64,000 nucleotides of DNA from CBDFNC01 sp965249895 (GCA_965249895.1 CBDFNC010000005.1:620001-684000); one strand, 5' to 3'. Counted from the first letter of the stretch, positions 16,037-25,585 are shown. Numbers and translations are program-made. The notes: generated by a model not told the origin, from the letters alone.

Positions 16037-16624
16037 TTAGCCTTCCAGAGCAGGTTCAGGAGTATCAAGCAATTCAAGATCTGCCGGGAGGTCGTTTGCA
16101 TCTAACCAGATCCCCGCCAGGTTTTCATGCCGTTTTTGTTCCTGCTCCAGGCTATAATCTATAGCGCGTAGCACTCCCATATGGGCCACAACCAGTACAT
16201 TTCCTGGTACAGAAGAAAGTTGCCTCAGGCCACTATTAACCCGCTTAACGAAGTCAGTCCACGCTTCTCCGCCTGGCGCCTTTCCGGGCTTACCGGAATT
16301 CCAATCGTCCACAAAACGAGGATATTTTTCCTGGGCCGCAGTCCCAGACAGTCCGGTAATATCGCCAAAGTCTCTTTCATTCAGTTCGTCGATTGGTTGC
16401 AGTACCTTCAGGCTTAGTTCGTTGCTGATAATCGACGCTGTTTCGCGAGCTCGCTGCAGGGAAGAGCTGCTAACGTAAGCAAAGTTAAACTGGCTTAGTT
16501 GGCAGCACGCTTCTTTCGCCTGCTTACGTCCTTTCTCTGTCAACGGAGGGTTCGCACTACCAGCCCACTTTTTCTCTGCATTCCAAGTTGACTCGCCATG
16601 GCGTACCACATAAATCTTATTCAT
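16037..16624 (-). CDS. Histidine phosphatase family protein, 195 aa
   Basis: Phosphoglycerate-mutase-like phosphatase. The catalytic RHGEST (residues 9-14) and the late histidine in VVAHMGVLRA are both present, with the middle arginine in SSLQRARETA and the acid in ELNERDFGD. Substrates of such small members include alpha-ribazole phosphate and sugar phosphates; which applies here is open. Start set at ATG 16624 (MNKIYVVRHGEST), as the extra 19 codons upstream are not family-like. Converges with the TauE-like gene, 23 bases apart. Confidence 0.85.
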   Translation of the reverse strand: MNKIYVVRHGESTWNAEKKWAGSANPPLTEKGRKQAKEACCQLSQFNFAYVSSSSLQRARETASIISNELSLKVLQPIDELNERDFGDITGLSGTAAQEKYPRFVDDWNSGKPGKAPGGEAWTDFVKRVNSGLRQLSSVPGNVLVVAHMGVLRAIDYSLEQEQKRHENLAGIWLDANDLPADLELLDTPEPALEG

Positions 16625-16681
16625 ATAAAATATCCTTATCTCACTTGCATCACTTCGCCTGCCGAAAATCACATAAACCAC

Positions 16682-17336
16682 GAATTAACTACGACCATTA
16701 GATGTTGCCAAGAATAGAAATGGCTCCAGTTCTACTCATTTATCAATAAATGGGGATGAAAACCACTAAATAACGTTAAATACTCGAACTCAAGCACCGC
16801 GCTAGTCCGCAGAAATAAACAACATAATAGCGGACTTAGGTTTCAATTCGATATGAAACTTTATCATTCTGGCCATTCGCGGACCATTCCAGGCGTAGTG
16901 TCACCTCGGTCGTTAGCTTGAATCTAAAACACCGCTGGTATTAAAGTCGGTGTAAATCAACGGAACACCTCCATCGCGGCCGAGTAACTATACGTGAGTC
17001 ATTCATCGACTTCATCCATTAGCAGGTTTTGGAGTACATCATTATGCCCTGTGCCGTACCACTCTCACTGGCACCTGGTCGCAGGAAAACTTGAGGTTGT
17101 ATCAAGAAAAGAAACAGCCACTCAAACGGAAAAGGAGCTGGCCGCATATTCATAAATTTTGTCATTACACGCGTTAGATCACTTGCTGGGTCAGTAGTGG
17201 GCAGGCTCAGACATTGCCCATATGCTGGACTTGGGACAGTACATAGAGTAGCTTTTTGAGAACTTCATGTTTCAAATTATACAGCAACCGACTTAGGCTA
17301 AGCAGTACTCACAACTCCTTATATAAAGGCGTATTC
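16682..17336. other. Gene-free stretch
   Basis: About 650 bases with no open frame I can support on either strand and no RNA gene recognised. Composition is balanced and several short coding-like stretches are interrupted by stops, so it may be decayed coding DNA. Confidence 0.5.
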
Positions 17337-17555
17337 ATGCTTCTCAAATTCAATGTGTTTGGTAAAGGTATGTCCGTACAGCGTAAAAAGGGCGAGTGGT
17401 TGCTATATGTTGAGTCAGATACTTCTATGCGAGTCCGGGTTTACGACGTCGCTATCCCTTCATGGCTCGAAGAAAGCGAATTAGCGGGTTACCTGGCAGA
17501 CATTTTTCATGAAAATGCCTGCTATAACCACCCAGACGTTCGCAGGTTATACTAA
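17337..17555 (+). CDS. Small conserved protein, DUF7661-like, 72 aa
   Basis: The compact protein begins MLLKFNVFGKGMSVQRKKGEW and ends HENACYNHPDVRRLY. It resembles short proteins of about 70-75 residues with an initial beta hairpin and a final ELAGYLADIFHE helix (DUF7661-type, from memory). The ATG at 17337 is preferred over an upstream in-frame start at 17256 because the conserved part begins there. It lies 18 bases before a GNAT gene on the same strand and is probably co-transcribed with it. Confidence 0.6.
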   Translation: MLLKFNVFGKGMSVQRKKGEWLLYVESDTSMRVRVYDVAIPSWLEESELAGYLADIFHENACYNHPDVRRLY

Positions 17556-17573
17556 TAAAACCACAGGAAAAAA

Positions 17574-18053
17574 ATGAGCACTAGCAAACAAACCAAGGTT
17601 CTGGCGTTAACCTTCCGCACTATTCCACCGGACCTGGTGCCAATGGATCTATTGCTCGACGCCGACCCGAGTGAAACCAATATTAAAAAGTACCTTAATA
17701 AGGCAAGCTGCTATGTCGCAGAGAATACGGATAAAGTAGTTGGAGTTTGTGTGTTAAACACCTCGACATCAGGTACTACTGAGATATTTAACATAGCTGT
17801 GTCAGCTGATGCGCAAGCAAAAGGTGTGGGTACTGCTTTGCTCCAACATGTAATAACGGAATCAAAGTGGCAGGGTATTAAGCATATCGAACTAGGCACA
17901 GGTACCTTTGGTTATCAGTTGACCTTTTATCAGCGCGCCGGGTTTCGAGTCGACTCGATTGATAAAGACTTCTTTTTAATCAACTACGATGAGCCTATTT
18001 TCGAGAGTGGTATTCAACACAAAGATATGTTGCGCTTGGTGCTTGAGCTGTAG
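17574..18053 (+). CDS. GNAT-family N-acetyltransferase, 159 aa
   Basis: Acetyl-CoA-dependent acetyltransferase; the pyrophosphate-binding loop is AQAKGVGTALLQHVI (about residues 82-96) after the beta-4 strand IFNIAVSA. The later FYQRAGFRV is the usual alpha-4/beta-6 turn. The substrate is unknown. AGGAAAAAA before ATG 17574 is a fair ribosome binding site. It sits between a DUF7661-like gene and a broken kinase-like gene, all on the plus strand with short gaps, so a former three-gene operon is likely. Confidence 0.85.
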   Translation: MSTSKQTKVLALTFRTIPPDLVPMDLLLDADPSETNIKKYLNKASCYVAENTDKVVGVCVLNTSTSGTTEIFNIAVSADAQAKGVGTALLQHVITESKWQGIKHIELGTGTFGYQLTFYQRAGFRVDSIDKDFFLINYDEPIFESGIQHKDMLRLVLEL

Positions 18054-18096
18054 CAAACAATCGTTCCCCTAAGCCTCCAGTTAAAGGAATAAAACA

Positions 18097-18627
18097 ATGA
18101 AGCTGAATGTTGTCGGTACCAGCGGCAGTGGAAAATCTACGTTCAGTAAAGCTTTGGCGGAAAAACTCGCCATAGAACATATAGAGATGGACCAAATATT
18201 TTGGGGACCCAACTGGTAATGGCCTGACGATGACACTTTTTTATCCGACCTAAAGTCACGACTTAATCCCGAGTCCTGGGTGCTGGATGGTAACTACACC
18301 CGCTCAATTCCGGTAAAATGGCAATCGGTACAAGTCGTTATCTGGCTAGATTATTCCTTTATACGTACTTTGTACCAAGCCGTAAGCAGAGCAATAAAGC
18401 GTTCTGTATCTGGCAGGGAGCTCTGGCCGGGAACAGGTAACAGAGAAACCTTTCGAAAGAGCTTTTTAAGCAAGGATTCCATCATTTTATGGACGCTAAA
18501 AACCTACAAGCCTAACCGGCTCAAATACCAGTCGATGATACAAGAAGGTCAATTTGCCCATATTCAATTTGTCCGACTCAGCTCTCCACGACAAGCAAAG
18601 CAATACATAAACTCGCTCAGTTTATAG
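18097..18627 (+). pseudogene. P-loop adenylate-kinase-like protein interrupted by TAA
   Basis: The frame starts at ATG 18097 after TTAAAGGAAT and reads MKLNVVGTSGSGKSTFSKAL, a clear Walker A, then MDQIFWGPNW. Codon 41 is TAA (18217-18219). The same frame goes on WPDDDTFLSDL, VLDGNYTRS and WLDYSF to 18627. The joined product, 176 codons, has the length and motifs of the small P-loop kinases annotated as topology-modulation or FlaR-like. A single change at codon 41 has broken it, or translation restarts at 18280. Confidence 0.8.
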
Positions 18628-18844
18628 GTGCCTCGACCTCGCTCACATTGTTTTAACATTAACTTTACCCTTGATAACAATGCCAGTTAGTATGTAAAAC
18701 AAAAAAGGATCCGATCTTAATGTGATCGCGTTCAAAGGTCTGAATTGGAATTGGCTAATTAGCGAGCGTTCATGAGTTTTTAACATAACAATCGTTGCGA
18801 TTATCCAGACATATGTAGTATAAAATCACAGAAAAATAAAAAAC

Positions 18845-18877
18845 AAAAGCATATCGCTCCGAAGGAGTGTTGCTTTT
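18845..18877 (+). terminator. Probable intrinsic terminator
   Basis: Stem AAAAGCA / TGCTTTT with inner CTCC / GGAG, followed by TTTTTA. It would end transcription coming from the 17.3-18.6 kb genes. A second weaker hairpin (AGCCCAGCAT / ATGCCGGGCT) follows at 18895-18920. Confidence 0.55.
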
Positions 18878-18973
18878 TATACCGTAGACAATGCAGCCCA
18901 GCATATTCCAATGCCGGGCTTCTTTAGTTAGCGATTCTAGCAATATTCATTCCGGGCAAAAACCGGAAGTAAG

Positions 18974-20650
18974 GTGAAAACAGTGAGAAAGGGATTATCG
19001 ATAAAACTTGCAGTGAGCGCTGCACTAGTTACGTTGACTTCAGGTTGTGCGTCTCAAATGGCGGCAGAGCCAAGCTGGGACAAAGACACCACTTACAAGT
19101 TAACCGTCCTGCATACTAACGATCACCATGGCCGCTTCTGGCCAAACAAATATGGTGAATACGGTATGGCGGCGCGTAAAACCCTGCTAGATAGCCTAAG
19201 AGCAGAGATCCGCGCCGATGGTGGCAGCGTACTGCTTCTTTCTGGTGGTGACATTAATACAGGTGTACCTGAATCAGATCTTCAGGATGCCGAGCCAGAC
19301 TTTAAAGGCATGAACATGCTGGGTTATGACGCAATGGCCCTGGGTAACCACGAATTCGATAACCCGCTTGAGGTATTAAACAAGCAGCAAGATTGGGCTG
19401 AGTTCCCTATGCTGTCCGCCAATATCTACGACAAGAAAACCGGCAAGCGTCTTTTCCAGCCTTATCAAATCTTCGTCAAACAAGGTATTAAAATTGCCGT
19501 TATTGGCCTGACAACAGAAGACACAGCCAAAATCGGTAACCCGGAATTTATCAGCGGCATTGATTTCCACGATCCAAAAGCGGAAGCGAAAAAACTGATC
19601 GCCGAACTGCAAAAAACTGAAAAGCCAGACCTGATTTTCGCGGCTACCCATATGGGTCACTACGAAAATGGTAAGCGCGGCATCAATGCGCCGGGCGATG
19701 TAGCCCTGGCGCGTTATCTTAAGCCGGGCGATCTGGATATGATCATTGGCGGTCACTCGCAAGAGCCTGTGTGTATGGAAGGCCCGAATGTAACCAAGCA
19801 AAAATTTACGCCAAGTGACGAATGTAAGCCCGATCAGCAAAACGGCACCTGGATTGTTCAGGCACATGAGTGGGGTAAATATGTTGGTCGCGCCGATTAT
19901 GAATTCCGCAACGGTGAACTTGAACTGGTCAGCTATGACCTGATCCCGGTTAACCTGAAAAAGAAAATCAAAGTTGACGGCAAGAAAAAGCGTGTACTAA
20001 TTGGGGAAGAGATTGCTCAAAACCCCGAAGTCGCCGCTTTCCTTAAGCCTTACCAGGAAAAAGGTCAGGAGCAGCTAAGTGTGAAAATTGCTGAAACCAA
20101 TGACCGTCTGGAAGGCGACCGTAATGTCGTTCGCTTCAACCAAACAAACCTAGGTCGTCTGATTGCAACTGCTCACATGCAGCGTACTAAAGCTGACTTT
20201 GCGGTCATGAACTCTGGTGGTGTGCGTGATTCCATTGAAGGTGGCGATGTAACATATAAAGACGTATTAACTGTGCAACCATTTGCCAATATCGTCACTT
20301 ACACAGATATGACGGGTGCCGAAGTACTGGATTACCTGAATGTGGTAGCAACCAAACCTGTTGATTCGGGCGCTTACGCTCAGTTCGCTGGCATCTCGAT
20401 GACAGTTTCAGGCGGCCAAGTAAGCGATGTTAAAATTGGTGGCAAAGCTATCGACACAAACAAAACTTACCGCTTCAGCGTACCTAGCTATAACGCTGCC
20501 GGTGGTGATGGCTATCCAAAAGTCACTTCTCACCCAGGTCACGTAAACACCGGCTTTGTTGACGCTGAAGTATTGAAAGAATATATGGAAGCCAACAGCC
20601 CAATAAATGTAAACGCATACGCTCCTAAAGGCGAAATGGTTTACAAATAA
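18974..20650 (+). CDS. 5'-nucleotidase / UshA-family lipoprotein, 558 aa
   Basis: Metallophosphatase that removes phosphate from extracellular nucleotides so that the nucleoside can be taken up. The N-terminus is a lipoprotein signal (LAVSAALVTLTSGC, C25). The catalytic domain shows LHTNDHHGRF, GGDINTG, ALGNHEFD and IGGHSQE. The C-terminal substrate domain shows MNSGGVRDSIEGGDVTY and SYNAAGGDGYP. Length is right for Vibrio NutA and UshA. The start is GTG at 18974 behind GTAAGG. A terminator follows and a decayed nucleobase permease is downstream, suggesting a former purine-salvage pair. Confidence 0.9.
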   Translation: MKTVRKGLSIKLAVSAALVTLTSGCASQMAAEPSWDKDTTYKLTVLHTNDHHGRFWPNKYGEYGMAARKTLLDSLRAEIRADGGSVLLLSGGDINTGVPESDLQDAEPDFKGMNMLGYDAMALGNHEFDNPLEVLNKQQDWAEFPMLSANIYDKKTGKRLFQPYQIFVKQGIKIAVIGLTTEDTAKIGNPEFISGIDFHDPKAEAKKLIAELQKTEKPDLIFAATHMGHYENGKRGINAPGDVALARYLKPGDLDMIIGGHSQEPVCMEGPNVTKQKFTPSDECKPDQQNGTWIVQAHEWGKYVGRADYEFRNGELELVSYDLIPVNLKKKIKVDGKKKRVLIGEEIAQNPEVAAFLKPYQEKGQEQLSVKIAETNDRLEGDRNVVRFNQTNLGRLIATAHMQRTKADFAVMNSGGVRDSIEGGDVTYKDVLTVQPFANIVTYTDMTGAEVLDYLNVVATKPVDSGAYAQFAGISMTVSGGQVSDVKIGGKAIDTNKTYRFSVPSYNAAGGDGYPKVTSHPGHVNTGFVDAEVLKEYMEANSPINVNAYAPKGEMVYK

Positions 20651-20676
20651 AAATAGAAATACAATTCTTGCAATTC

Positions 20677-20703
20677 AAAGGTGCCTTTCTGGCACCTTTT
20701 TTT
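20677..20703 (+). terminator. Intrinsic terminator of the 5'-nucleotidase gene
   Basis: Perfect stem AAAGGTGCC / GGCACCTTT with a TTTCT-type loop and a run of seven T, 27 bases after the stop codon. Confidence 0.9.
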
Positions 20704-20761
20704 GTGCCAATATCCGACTTTTGGTCAGCTTTTTCCTTTTATAGATCAGTTATCCAACAGG

Positions 20762-21066
20762 TCAGAAAATATCGGCGACTTTACAGCTAACAACCTTACA
20801 TCCCAGCAACCTATAAAGGGACGGGCGACTTGTCCAGAATCAAAGGCGATGTGTTAGCAGACTGTATCAACTCCATATTGCCCGCTGCTTTTAATACCTT
20901 CCCCAATACAACCTTTAGCCAGAACAATGGGGTCATACTACTTTCAGGCGTAGCAAGCCGATATATCGGTTACTTCATTGCCCTTACCCTGGTGATCTTA
21001 GGTTTATTCCCCGTTATTGACGCCCTGCTGAAGGTAATCGCAAGGCGAGGTATTAAGATCAAAAAA
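20762..21066 (+). pseudogene. NCS2 xanthine/uracil permease fragment, frameshifted
   Basis: From 20762 one frame reads SENIGDFTANNLTSQQPIKG. From 20830 the next frame goes on LSRIKGDVLADCINS, NTFPNTTFSQNNGVILLSGV and SRYIGYFIALTLVILGLFP. Together this is the middle of a nucleobase:cation symporter-2 protein of the XanP type, with a shift near 20820. About 330 further residues are missing. The 3' end runs into a terminator hairpin. A downstream frame of 93 codons could be made, but it would be a non-functional piece. Confidence 0.75.
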
Positions 21067-21103
21067 CGGCCTTACCAACCCCAAGAGTTTGGTGAAGGCC
21101 GTT
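21059..21103 (-). terminator. Terminator of the secreted-protein gene at 21118
   Basis: On the minus strand a long hairpin (AACGGCCTTCACCAA pairing with TTGGTAAGGCCGTT, one bulge) ends in TTTTTT, 15 bases after the stop codon at 21118. Confidence 0.8.
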
Positions 21104-21117
21104 GCCTTTAAGCCGTT

Positions 21118-21489
21118 TTAACCTCTGCGGCTTTCAGCCCATGCAATTCCGCGAGGCTCGTCATAGGGAGTTACAGGCTTAAATTTGTTTTCAACAAGCT
21201 GCTTGTATTCCTTACCTTCCTGAGACTTGAGTCGAGCTTGTTCAGCTTTACGTGTAGCCAAGCTTTCATCTTCATCGACGGAATAGTCTTTGAACGATAT
21301 GCTGGTGTTGCTAACCGGAGTCACAATATTGTTCAGTCGAGCCTGTTCGGCAACCGCCTCACTGAAGCTAATTTCGGTATTTGCATTTGAGATATTGTGG
21401 GCCTGGGCACTTCCACCAGCAGCAAATACAGCGCCGCTTACAGCGTAAAGAGATATGACGGTTACAGTAGCGATAATAGACTTATTCAT
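21118..21489 (-). CDS. Secreted small protein, paralogue 1, 123 aa
   Basis: The N-terminus MNKSIIATVTVISLYAVSGAVFAAGG is a typical cleaved signal peptide, so the mature protein of about 100 residues is periplasmic or exported. The mature part is highly charged, with two helical AEQARL repeats (residues about 47-53 and 83-89) and a conserved SVDEDES acid patch and PRGxAWAESRR end. A clear paralogue lies at 22746-23114. The upstream regions share a similar layout and AT-rich motif. I do not recognise a named family; the length and helix pattern recall small stress-inducible proteins. Function unknown. Confidence 0.8.
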   Translation of the reverse strand: MNKSIIATVTVISLYAVSGAVFAAGGSAQAHNISNANTEISFSEAVAEQARLNNIVTPVSNTSISFKDYSVDEDESLATRKAEQARLKSQEGKEYKQLVENKFKPVTPYDEPRGIAWAESRRG

Positions 21490-22094
21490 GATTTATTCCT
21501 TAAGCACTTATAATTTGATTGACTGTTTAATTGAAGAACTTTAGCGACCTGAGTCTCGTTTTCTTCGATGGGTTAACTATACTCATTCCAAAAAACTTAT
21601 TAAATACTGCTTATAGAATTACTTTTATTCCATATTGGAATAATTTGACACATGGATACTTCTCGCCCGCCAGCTATTTTCTGAGCGAGTACAGATCGTC
21701 CCAGGAAGGGCTGCCATTTATTGGACTTTGTAGATCTGGTTAACCACAGGTGTAATTCCGAGGATCACTCAGGGGTGGTTGGTGGAAACTAACAGCAGAG
21801 CTTAGACAAAACTTAGCCGGTAGGATTTAGCAAAACTGGCCGGTCAAAGCCGATTAACTGAGCAAAATTGATCTGTTACTGTATTTGCTCCCTGAGCTTT
21901 GCTGGCTTTCACATGACTTTATTCACCTATAAAAAGAATCTGTTGTTATAAAGAAAGCAACAATTGTTTCCGATGTTTTGTGAGTTGATGGGACCGGGAG
22001 AATTAATAGAGATATTTTTCACTACTGAGCTTATTGATATTAAACAGTGTTGACGCTACCCTATTAAGTCATTAATTAATAAGTCGAGTTAGAA
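21490..22094. other. Gene-free stretch
   Basis: About 600 bases upstream of the secreted-protein gene and of the gene at 22095. It must hold both promoters. I see no RNA gene or open frame I trust. Confidence 0.5.
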
Positions 22095-22406
22095 ATGTCT
22101 TCGCTACCTGAAGCAGTGCAAACCTTAAAAAGCAAAATAGTCGATTCGATTAGTGACATGAGGGACACATTCACAACACACGAAATCACGTTATATGTCG
22201 CGAAAAAATACCAGCGCGAATATTTCGCTGCTGGACACTCTCTGTCCTGTGAGGATGGCTCTCCGTTTAAGCGGATCCATTCCAATGTCGCAGAAGCACT
22301 GCAAAGCAGTGGGCGAGTTAACCCAACAACTCATGTAAGTAGCAAGGATATCTTTGGAAGAAGCAACCAGGCTATGCAGTGGGAAAAAACAAAAGTTCTG
22401 GGTTAA
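22095..22406 (+). CDS. Hypothetical protein, 103 aa
   Basis: Starts ATG at 22095 (MSSLPEAVQTLKSKIVDSIS). The beginning is helical, then DTFTTHEITLYVAKKYQREYF resembles a short winged-helix-like unit, followed by IHSNVAEALQSSGRV. The codon use is ordinary for the window. It lies alone between the two secreted-protein paralogues and reads on the opposite strand. No named family recognised. Confidence 0.6.
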   Translation: MSSLPEAVQTLKSKIVDSISDMRDTFTTHEITLYVAKKYQREYFAAGHSLSCEDGSPFKRIHSNVAEALQSSGRVNPTTHVSSKDIFGRSNQAMQWEKTKVLG

Positions 22407-22501
22407 TCCCTTACCCGTCTGATCGAGGATAACTCAGCAGCTATATCGTCACATCAAGCCTTGAATATCCAGTGATCTCACAAGTCACTGGGTGACCAGG
22501 C

Positions 22502-22592
22502 TAGTGTCCATCCTGAAACACACACATTCGTTCTTCAGTCATATTCATAAAACGCGAAATTTACCGTTTTGCAAAGGCCTAAAGCTAGTCCA
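22502..22592 (-). repeat. MITE family 1, right-half fragment (copy c)
   Basis: TAGTGTCCATCCTGAAAC followed by the reverse complement of the right half of copy b (CATTCGTTCTTCAGTCATATT, GGCCTAAAGCTAGTC equivalents). The other half is missing. Confidence 0.7.
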
Positions 22593-22745
22593 GTCAAACC
22601 CAAAGTAAAAAACTTTTACCGATAACCCTAGAACTCGGTAAAGGCTGCTACTTCAACACAGGGAACCAGTAGCTCAAAGAAGTCAGGTTACTCATCAGGA
22701 GATATTTAGACTCAGTACGAGAACTGAGTCGTATACAAAACAAAT

Positions 22746-23114
22746 TTAACTTCTGCGGCTTTCAGCCCATGCGGTACCACGAGGATCATCATGAGGGGTG
22801 ACCGGCTTAAATTGGTTTTCAACATAATCCTTGTACTCTTTGCCTGCCAGTGATTTCAGGCGAGCTTGCTCGGCTTTACGGGTAGCGAAGCTTTCATCTT
22901 CATCTACGGAATAGTCTTTAATTACTAGGTTTGTATTATTAACCGGGGCCGCGATATTGTTCAGTCGAGCCTGCTCAGCAATGGCTTCACTGTAGCTTAC
23001 TTCAGTATTAGCGTCAGACAGTGCGTGGGCCTGAGCATTTCCGGCAGCAAATACAGCGCCGCTAACAGCGTATAGAGAGATGGCAGTTACGGTAGCGAGA
23101 ATAGACCTATTCAT
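22746..23114 (-). CDS. Secreted small protein, paralogue 2, 122 aa
   Basis: Paralogue of the protein at 21118-21489. It shares the same signal peptide core (ISLYAVSGAVFAAG), the same order of AEQARLNNI, SVDEDES.ATRKAEQARLKS and PRGTAWAESRR, and nearly equal length; most differences are conservative. The two genes are on the same strand, 1.26 kb apart, with an unrelated gene and a repeat between them, so they are a diverged local duplication. Both mature proteins keep the charged helical middle, which suggests that both are still under selection. Function unknown. Confidence 0.8.
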   Translation of the reverse strand: MNRSILATVTAISLYAVSGAVFAAGNAQAHALSDANTEVSYSEAIAEQARLNNIAAPVNNTNLVIKDYSVDEDESFATRKAEQARLKSLAGKEYKDYVENQFKPVTPHDDPRGTAWAESRRS

Positions 23115-23603
23115 GATAATTTCCTTAATTACTTATAATTTAGTTGGCTGTTAGGTTGAAGAATTAGGTGACTTGCGTCACATTTCCTTCGATGGACTAA
23201 CTATATTTATTATCATGTAATTGTTAAATACCTAATTTGGAATTACTTTTATTCTGATTTGGAATGAATTAATCCATGATAAAATTGCCCACGACAAAAC
23301 ACGTCAGCGGACAGTAAACAGCCAGCTAATTTAAGGAATGTTATAGTTTGCTACTATGTCATTGGCAGGCTTAATCAACACACACAAGGCATTGATTTAT
23401 TTTATGAAATACTGTTTTCAGTGAGACCCCACTTGCTAGGCGGCATTCTTATCGTTACTTATCACCTTGCTAATCTCTGATCCTGTTTTGAACTAATAAG
23501 ACCTACAAAAAACTATAGATTCAAGCAAGTACGAGTAGCCGGGGGACTACACCCCATCATGAAGAACTCTTAGTTGACAAAGTTTAAGGAACTTCCTCTT
23601 CGC
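23115..23603. other. Gene-free stretch
   Basis: About 490 bases. The right part lies behind the LysR gene, and the left part is the promoter region of the secreted protein, with AT-rich bases. No feature recognised. Confidence 0.5.
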
Positions 23604-24509
23604 TTAGCTTAACCTGTCCCGCTTAGCGTAATAGTCTTTCAGGTAATCTACTAAAAGCCTTAGCTTCTTAGAGCTAGCTCCTCCCTGAGTAAACACACCG
23701 TATATATTGATGTCAGGCAAATTATAATCATCCAATACCACTTCAAGTGTCCCCTGTTTAACCTTTGGCATCGCGTCATAAAAAGGAATGCGGCCAAGTC
23801 CATGCCCTCCCTCTACAAATGCGGTTCGCGCCGCCGCATTATTAGTGCTTACGCCACCCGACATTTTTATCTCAAAGCTTCGATTTCCTTTTTGTAGCTT
23901 CAGCGAGCCGGAGGTGAGTTTGTATATAACCCAACTATGTTCCGCTAAGTCTGCCGGACTTACCGGACGACCATTTCGATTAAGGTAATCTGGAGAACCA
24001 CATAAACAGGTGCGAAGAGTCCACAATTTACTGGCTTGCAGGCCGGAATCCGGCAGCGGTGCACCACGTATAGCCAAATCAATACCTTCCTGAATAAGGT
24101 TAACCACCTCGTCGGTCAGCATCACATCCAGCTCTATCTTAGGGTAGAGTTTTTTAAATGTGTTTAATGCCGGGACTATTGTCTGTAGGCCTGCATTCAC
24201 CGGGCAGGTGATTTTCAGCAGTCCTTCCGGCTCATTCTTTAAGTTTTCAATTTGCTGATTGGCAGCTTCCGCCTCTTCGGCGATTTTATGGCAGCGTTCG
24301 TAATACAGCTTACCAGCCTCCGTCAGAGTAAAGCTTCGAGTAGAGCGGTTTAACAACTTCACCGCAAGGTGCGTTTCAAGTTTCTTAATATGGTAACTCA
24401 CTACCGCCCGCGATAGACCAATATGTCTGGCAGCCGCACTTAAACTGCCCTGCTCTACCACCTGAGCAAACACCACCATGCTCTTTAACTGTTCAAATGG
24501 CACACTCAA
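23604..24509 (-). CDS. LysR-family transcriptional regulator, 301 aa
   Basis: Winged helix at residues 5-65 (VVEQGSLSAAARHIGLSRAV, VSYHIKKLE) and the periplasmic-binding-like co-inducer domain from about 90 to 295. Length is standard. It belongs by look to the CrgA/YafC-like branch. It is divergent from the DJ-1/YqhD/GST genes across a 175-base gap, the classic layout for a LysR activator of the neighbouring operon. The inducer is probably a reactive aldehyde or electrophile (inference from neighbours). Confidence 0.9.
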   Translation of the reverse strand: MSVPFEQLKSMVVFAQVVEQGSLSAAARHIGLSRAVVSYHIKKLETHLAVKLLNRSTRSFTLTEAGKLYYERCHKIAEEAEAANQQIENLKNEPEGLLKITCPVNAGLQTIVPALNTFKKLYPKIELDVMLTDEVVNLIQEGIDLAIRGAPLPDSGLQASKLWTLRTCLCGSPDYLNRNGRPVSPADLAEHSWVIYKLTSGSLKLQKGNRSFEIKMSGGVSTNNAAARTAFVEGGHGLGRIPFYDAMPKVKQGTLEVVLDDYNLPDINIYGVFTQGGASSKKLRLLVDYLKDYYAKRDRLS

Positions 24510-24684
24510 AATCTAAACCTTCTCTGTGGCTAAGTAACTCATAGATTGTATCAATTATTAAACCAATGAATTCAATTTTATCTGCATTGTATAAGCATAT
24601 TTTAAGGAATAGACTGCTTCTTATGGTAAAGCTAGCGATAGAAAAACATCGCTTTTGCTACCCGGATTTAATTGGAGCAATGAC

Positions 24685-25383
24685 ATGACAACACGCATAA
24701 AAAAAATCTTAATGGTGTTAACCTCTCACGACCAACTTGGTGACAGTGGCGAGAAAACCGGATTCTGGGTCGAAGAGTTTGCCGCCCCGTATTATGTCTT
24801 TATCGATGCCGGTGCAAACGTTACCCTGGCTTCACCCGCCGGAGGACATCCACCAATCGATCCAAAGAGCGAACTGGCGGACTTTCAAACCCAGGCCACC
24901 AAGCGCTTGGATAGCGATGAAGTAGCAAAGCAAGCATTGGCCAATAGCGTCAAATTGGGTGATATCGACCCGACTGAATTTGACGCGGTTTTTTACCCCG
25001 GAGGACACGGCCCTTTGTGGGACCTGACCGACAACCCGCAGTCTATTGAGCTTATAGAAAAGTTCGTTCAAGAAGATAAGCCTGTGTCTGCGGTTTGCCA
25101 TGCCACCGCAGCCTTTTTGAATGTCAAACAGCCAAATGGCGAATACCTGGTAAAAGAAAAGTCCATCACAGGTTTTAGCAATAGTGAAGAAGACGCCGTG
25201 CAACTAACCGGCATCGTTCCTTTTTTATTGGAAGATGAGCTCAAAACGCGAGGGGCTAACTATCAGAAAACCGATGACTGGATGCCGCTAGCAATTAAAG
25301 ATGGCTTGCTTATCACAGGACAGAACCCGGCATCGTCCGAACCGGTTGCAACAGCATTACTGGCGAGCCTAGCGGCCAAGTAA
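24685..25383 (+). CDS. DJ-1/PfpI-family protein, glyoxalase III-like, 232 aa
   Basis: Cysteine-dependent enzyme or chaperone of the Hsp31-like group. The nucleophile elbow is AVCHATAAF; the acid is in VFYPGGHGPLWDLT (E/D motif); VEEFAAPYYVF is the usual N-terminal signature of the type-1 glutamine-amidotransferase-like branch. Such enzymes convert methylglyoxal to lactate without cofactor. Start ATG at 24685 with GGAGCAATGAC upstream; an earlier ATG at 24655 is less likely. First gene of a probable operon with yqhD and a glutathione transferase. Confidence 0.85.
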   Translation: MTTRIKKILMVLTSHDQLGDSGEKTGFWVEEFAAPYYVFIDAGANVTLASPAGGHPPIDPKSELADFQTQATKRLDSDEVAKQALANSVKLGDIDPTEFDAVFYPGGHGPLWDLTDNPQSIELIEKFVQEDKPVSAVCHATAAFLNVKQPNGEYLVKEKSITGFSNSEEDAVQLTGIVPFLLEDELKTRGANYQKTDDWMPLAIKDGLLITGQNPASSEPVATALLASLAAK

Positions 25384-25585
25384 CTTGGTTTCCACCTTAA
25401 AGCAAGGAATAGACAAGCCGGCTTGTGTTCTCATAAGAACCGAACTTGTTTAGCGAGCCTTCTGAAAAAGGCATCGCATTATCTCCTGAGAAAAGGGCAT
25501 ACGTTAATTCATTTAAAATTGCTCCATCGCCGGCGATCCTGGATGGAAATTAACGACCCAAATTAAACAAATAAGGCTAAACATA

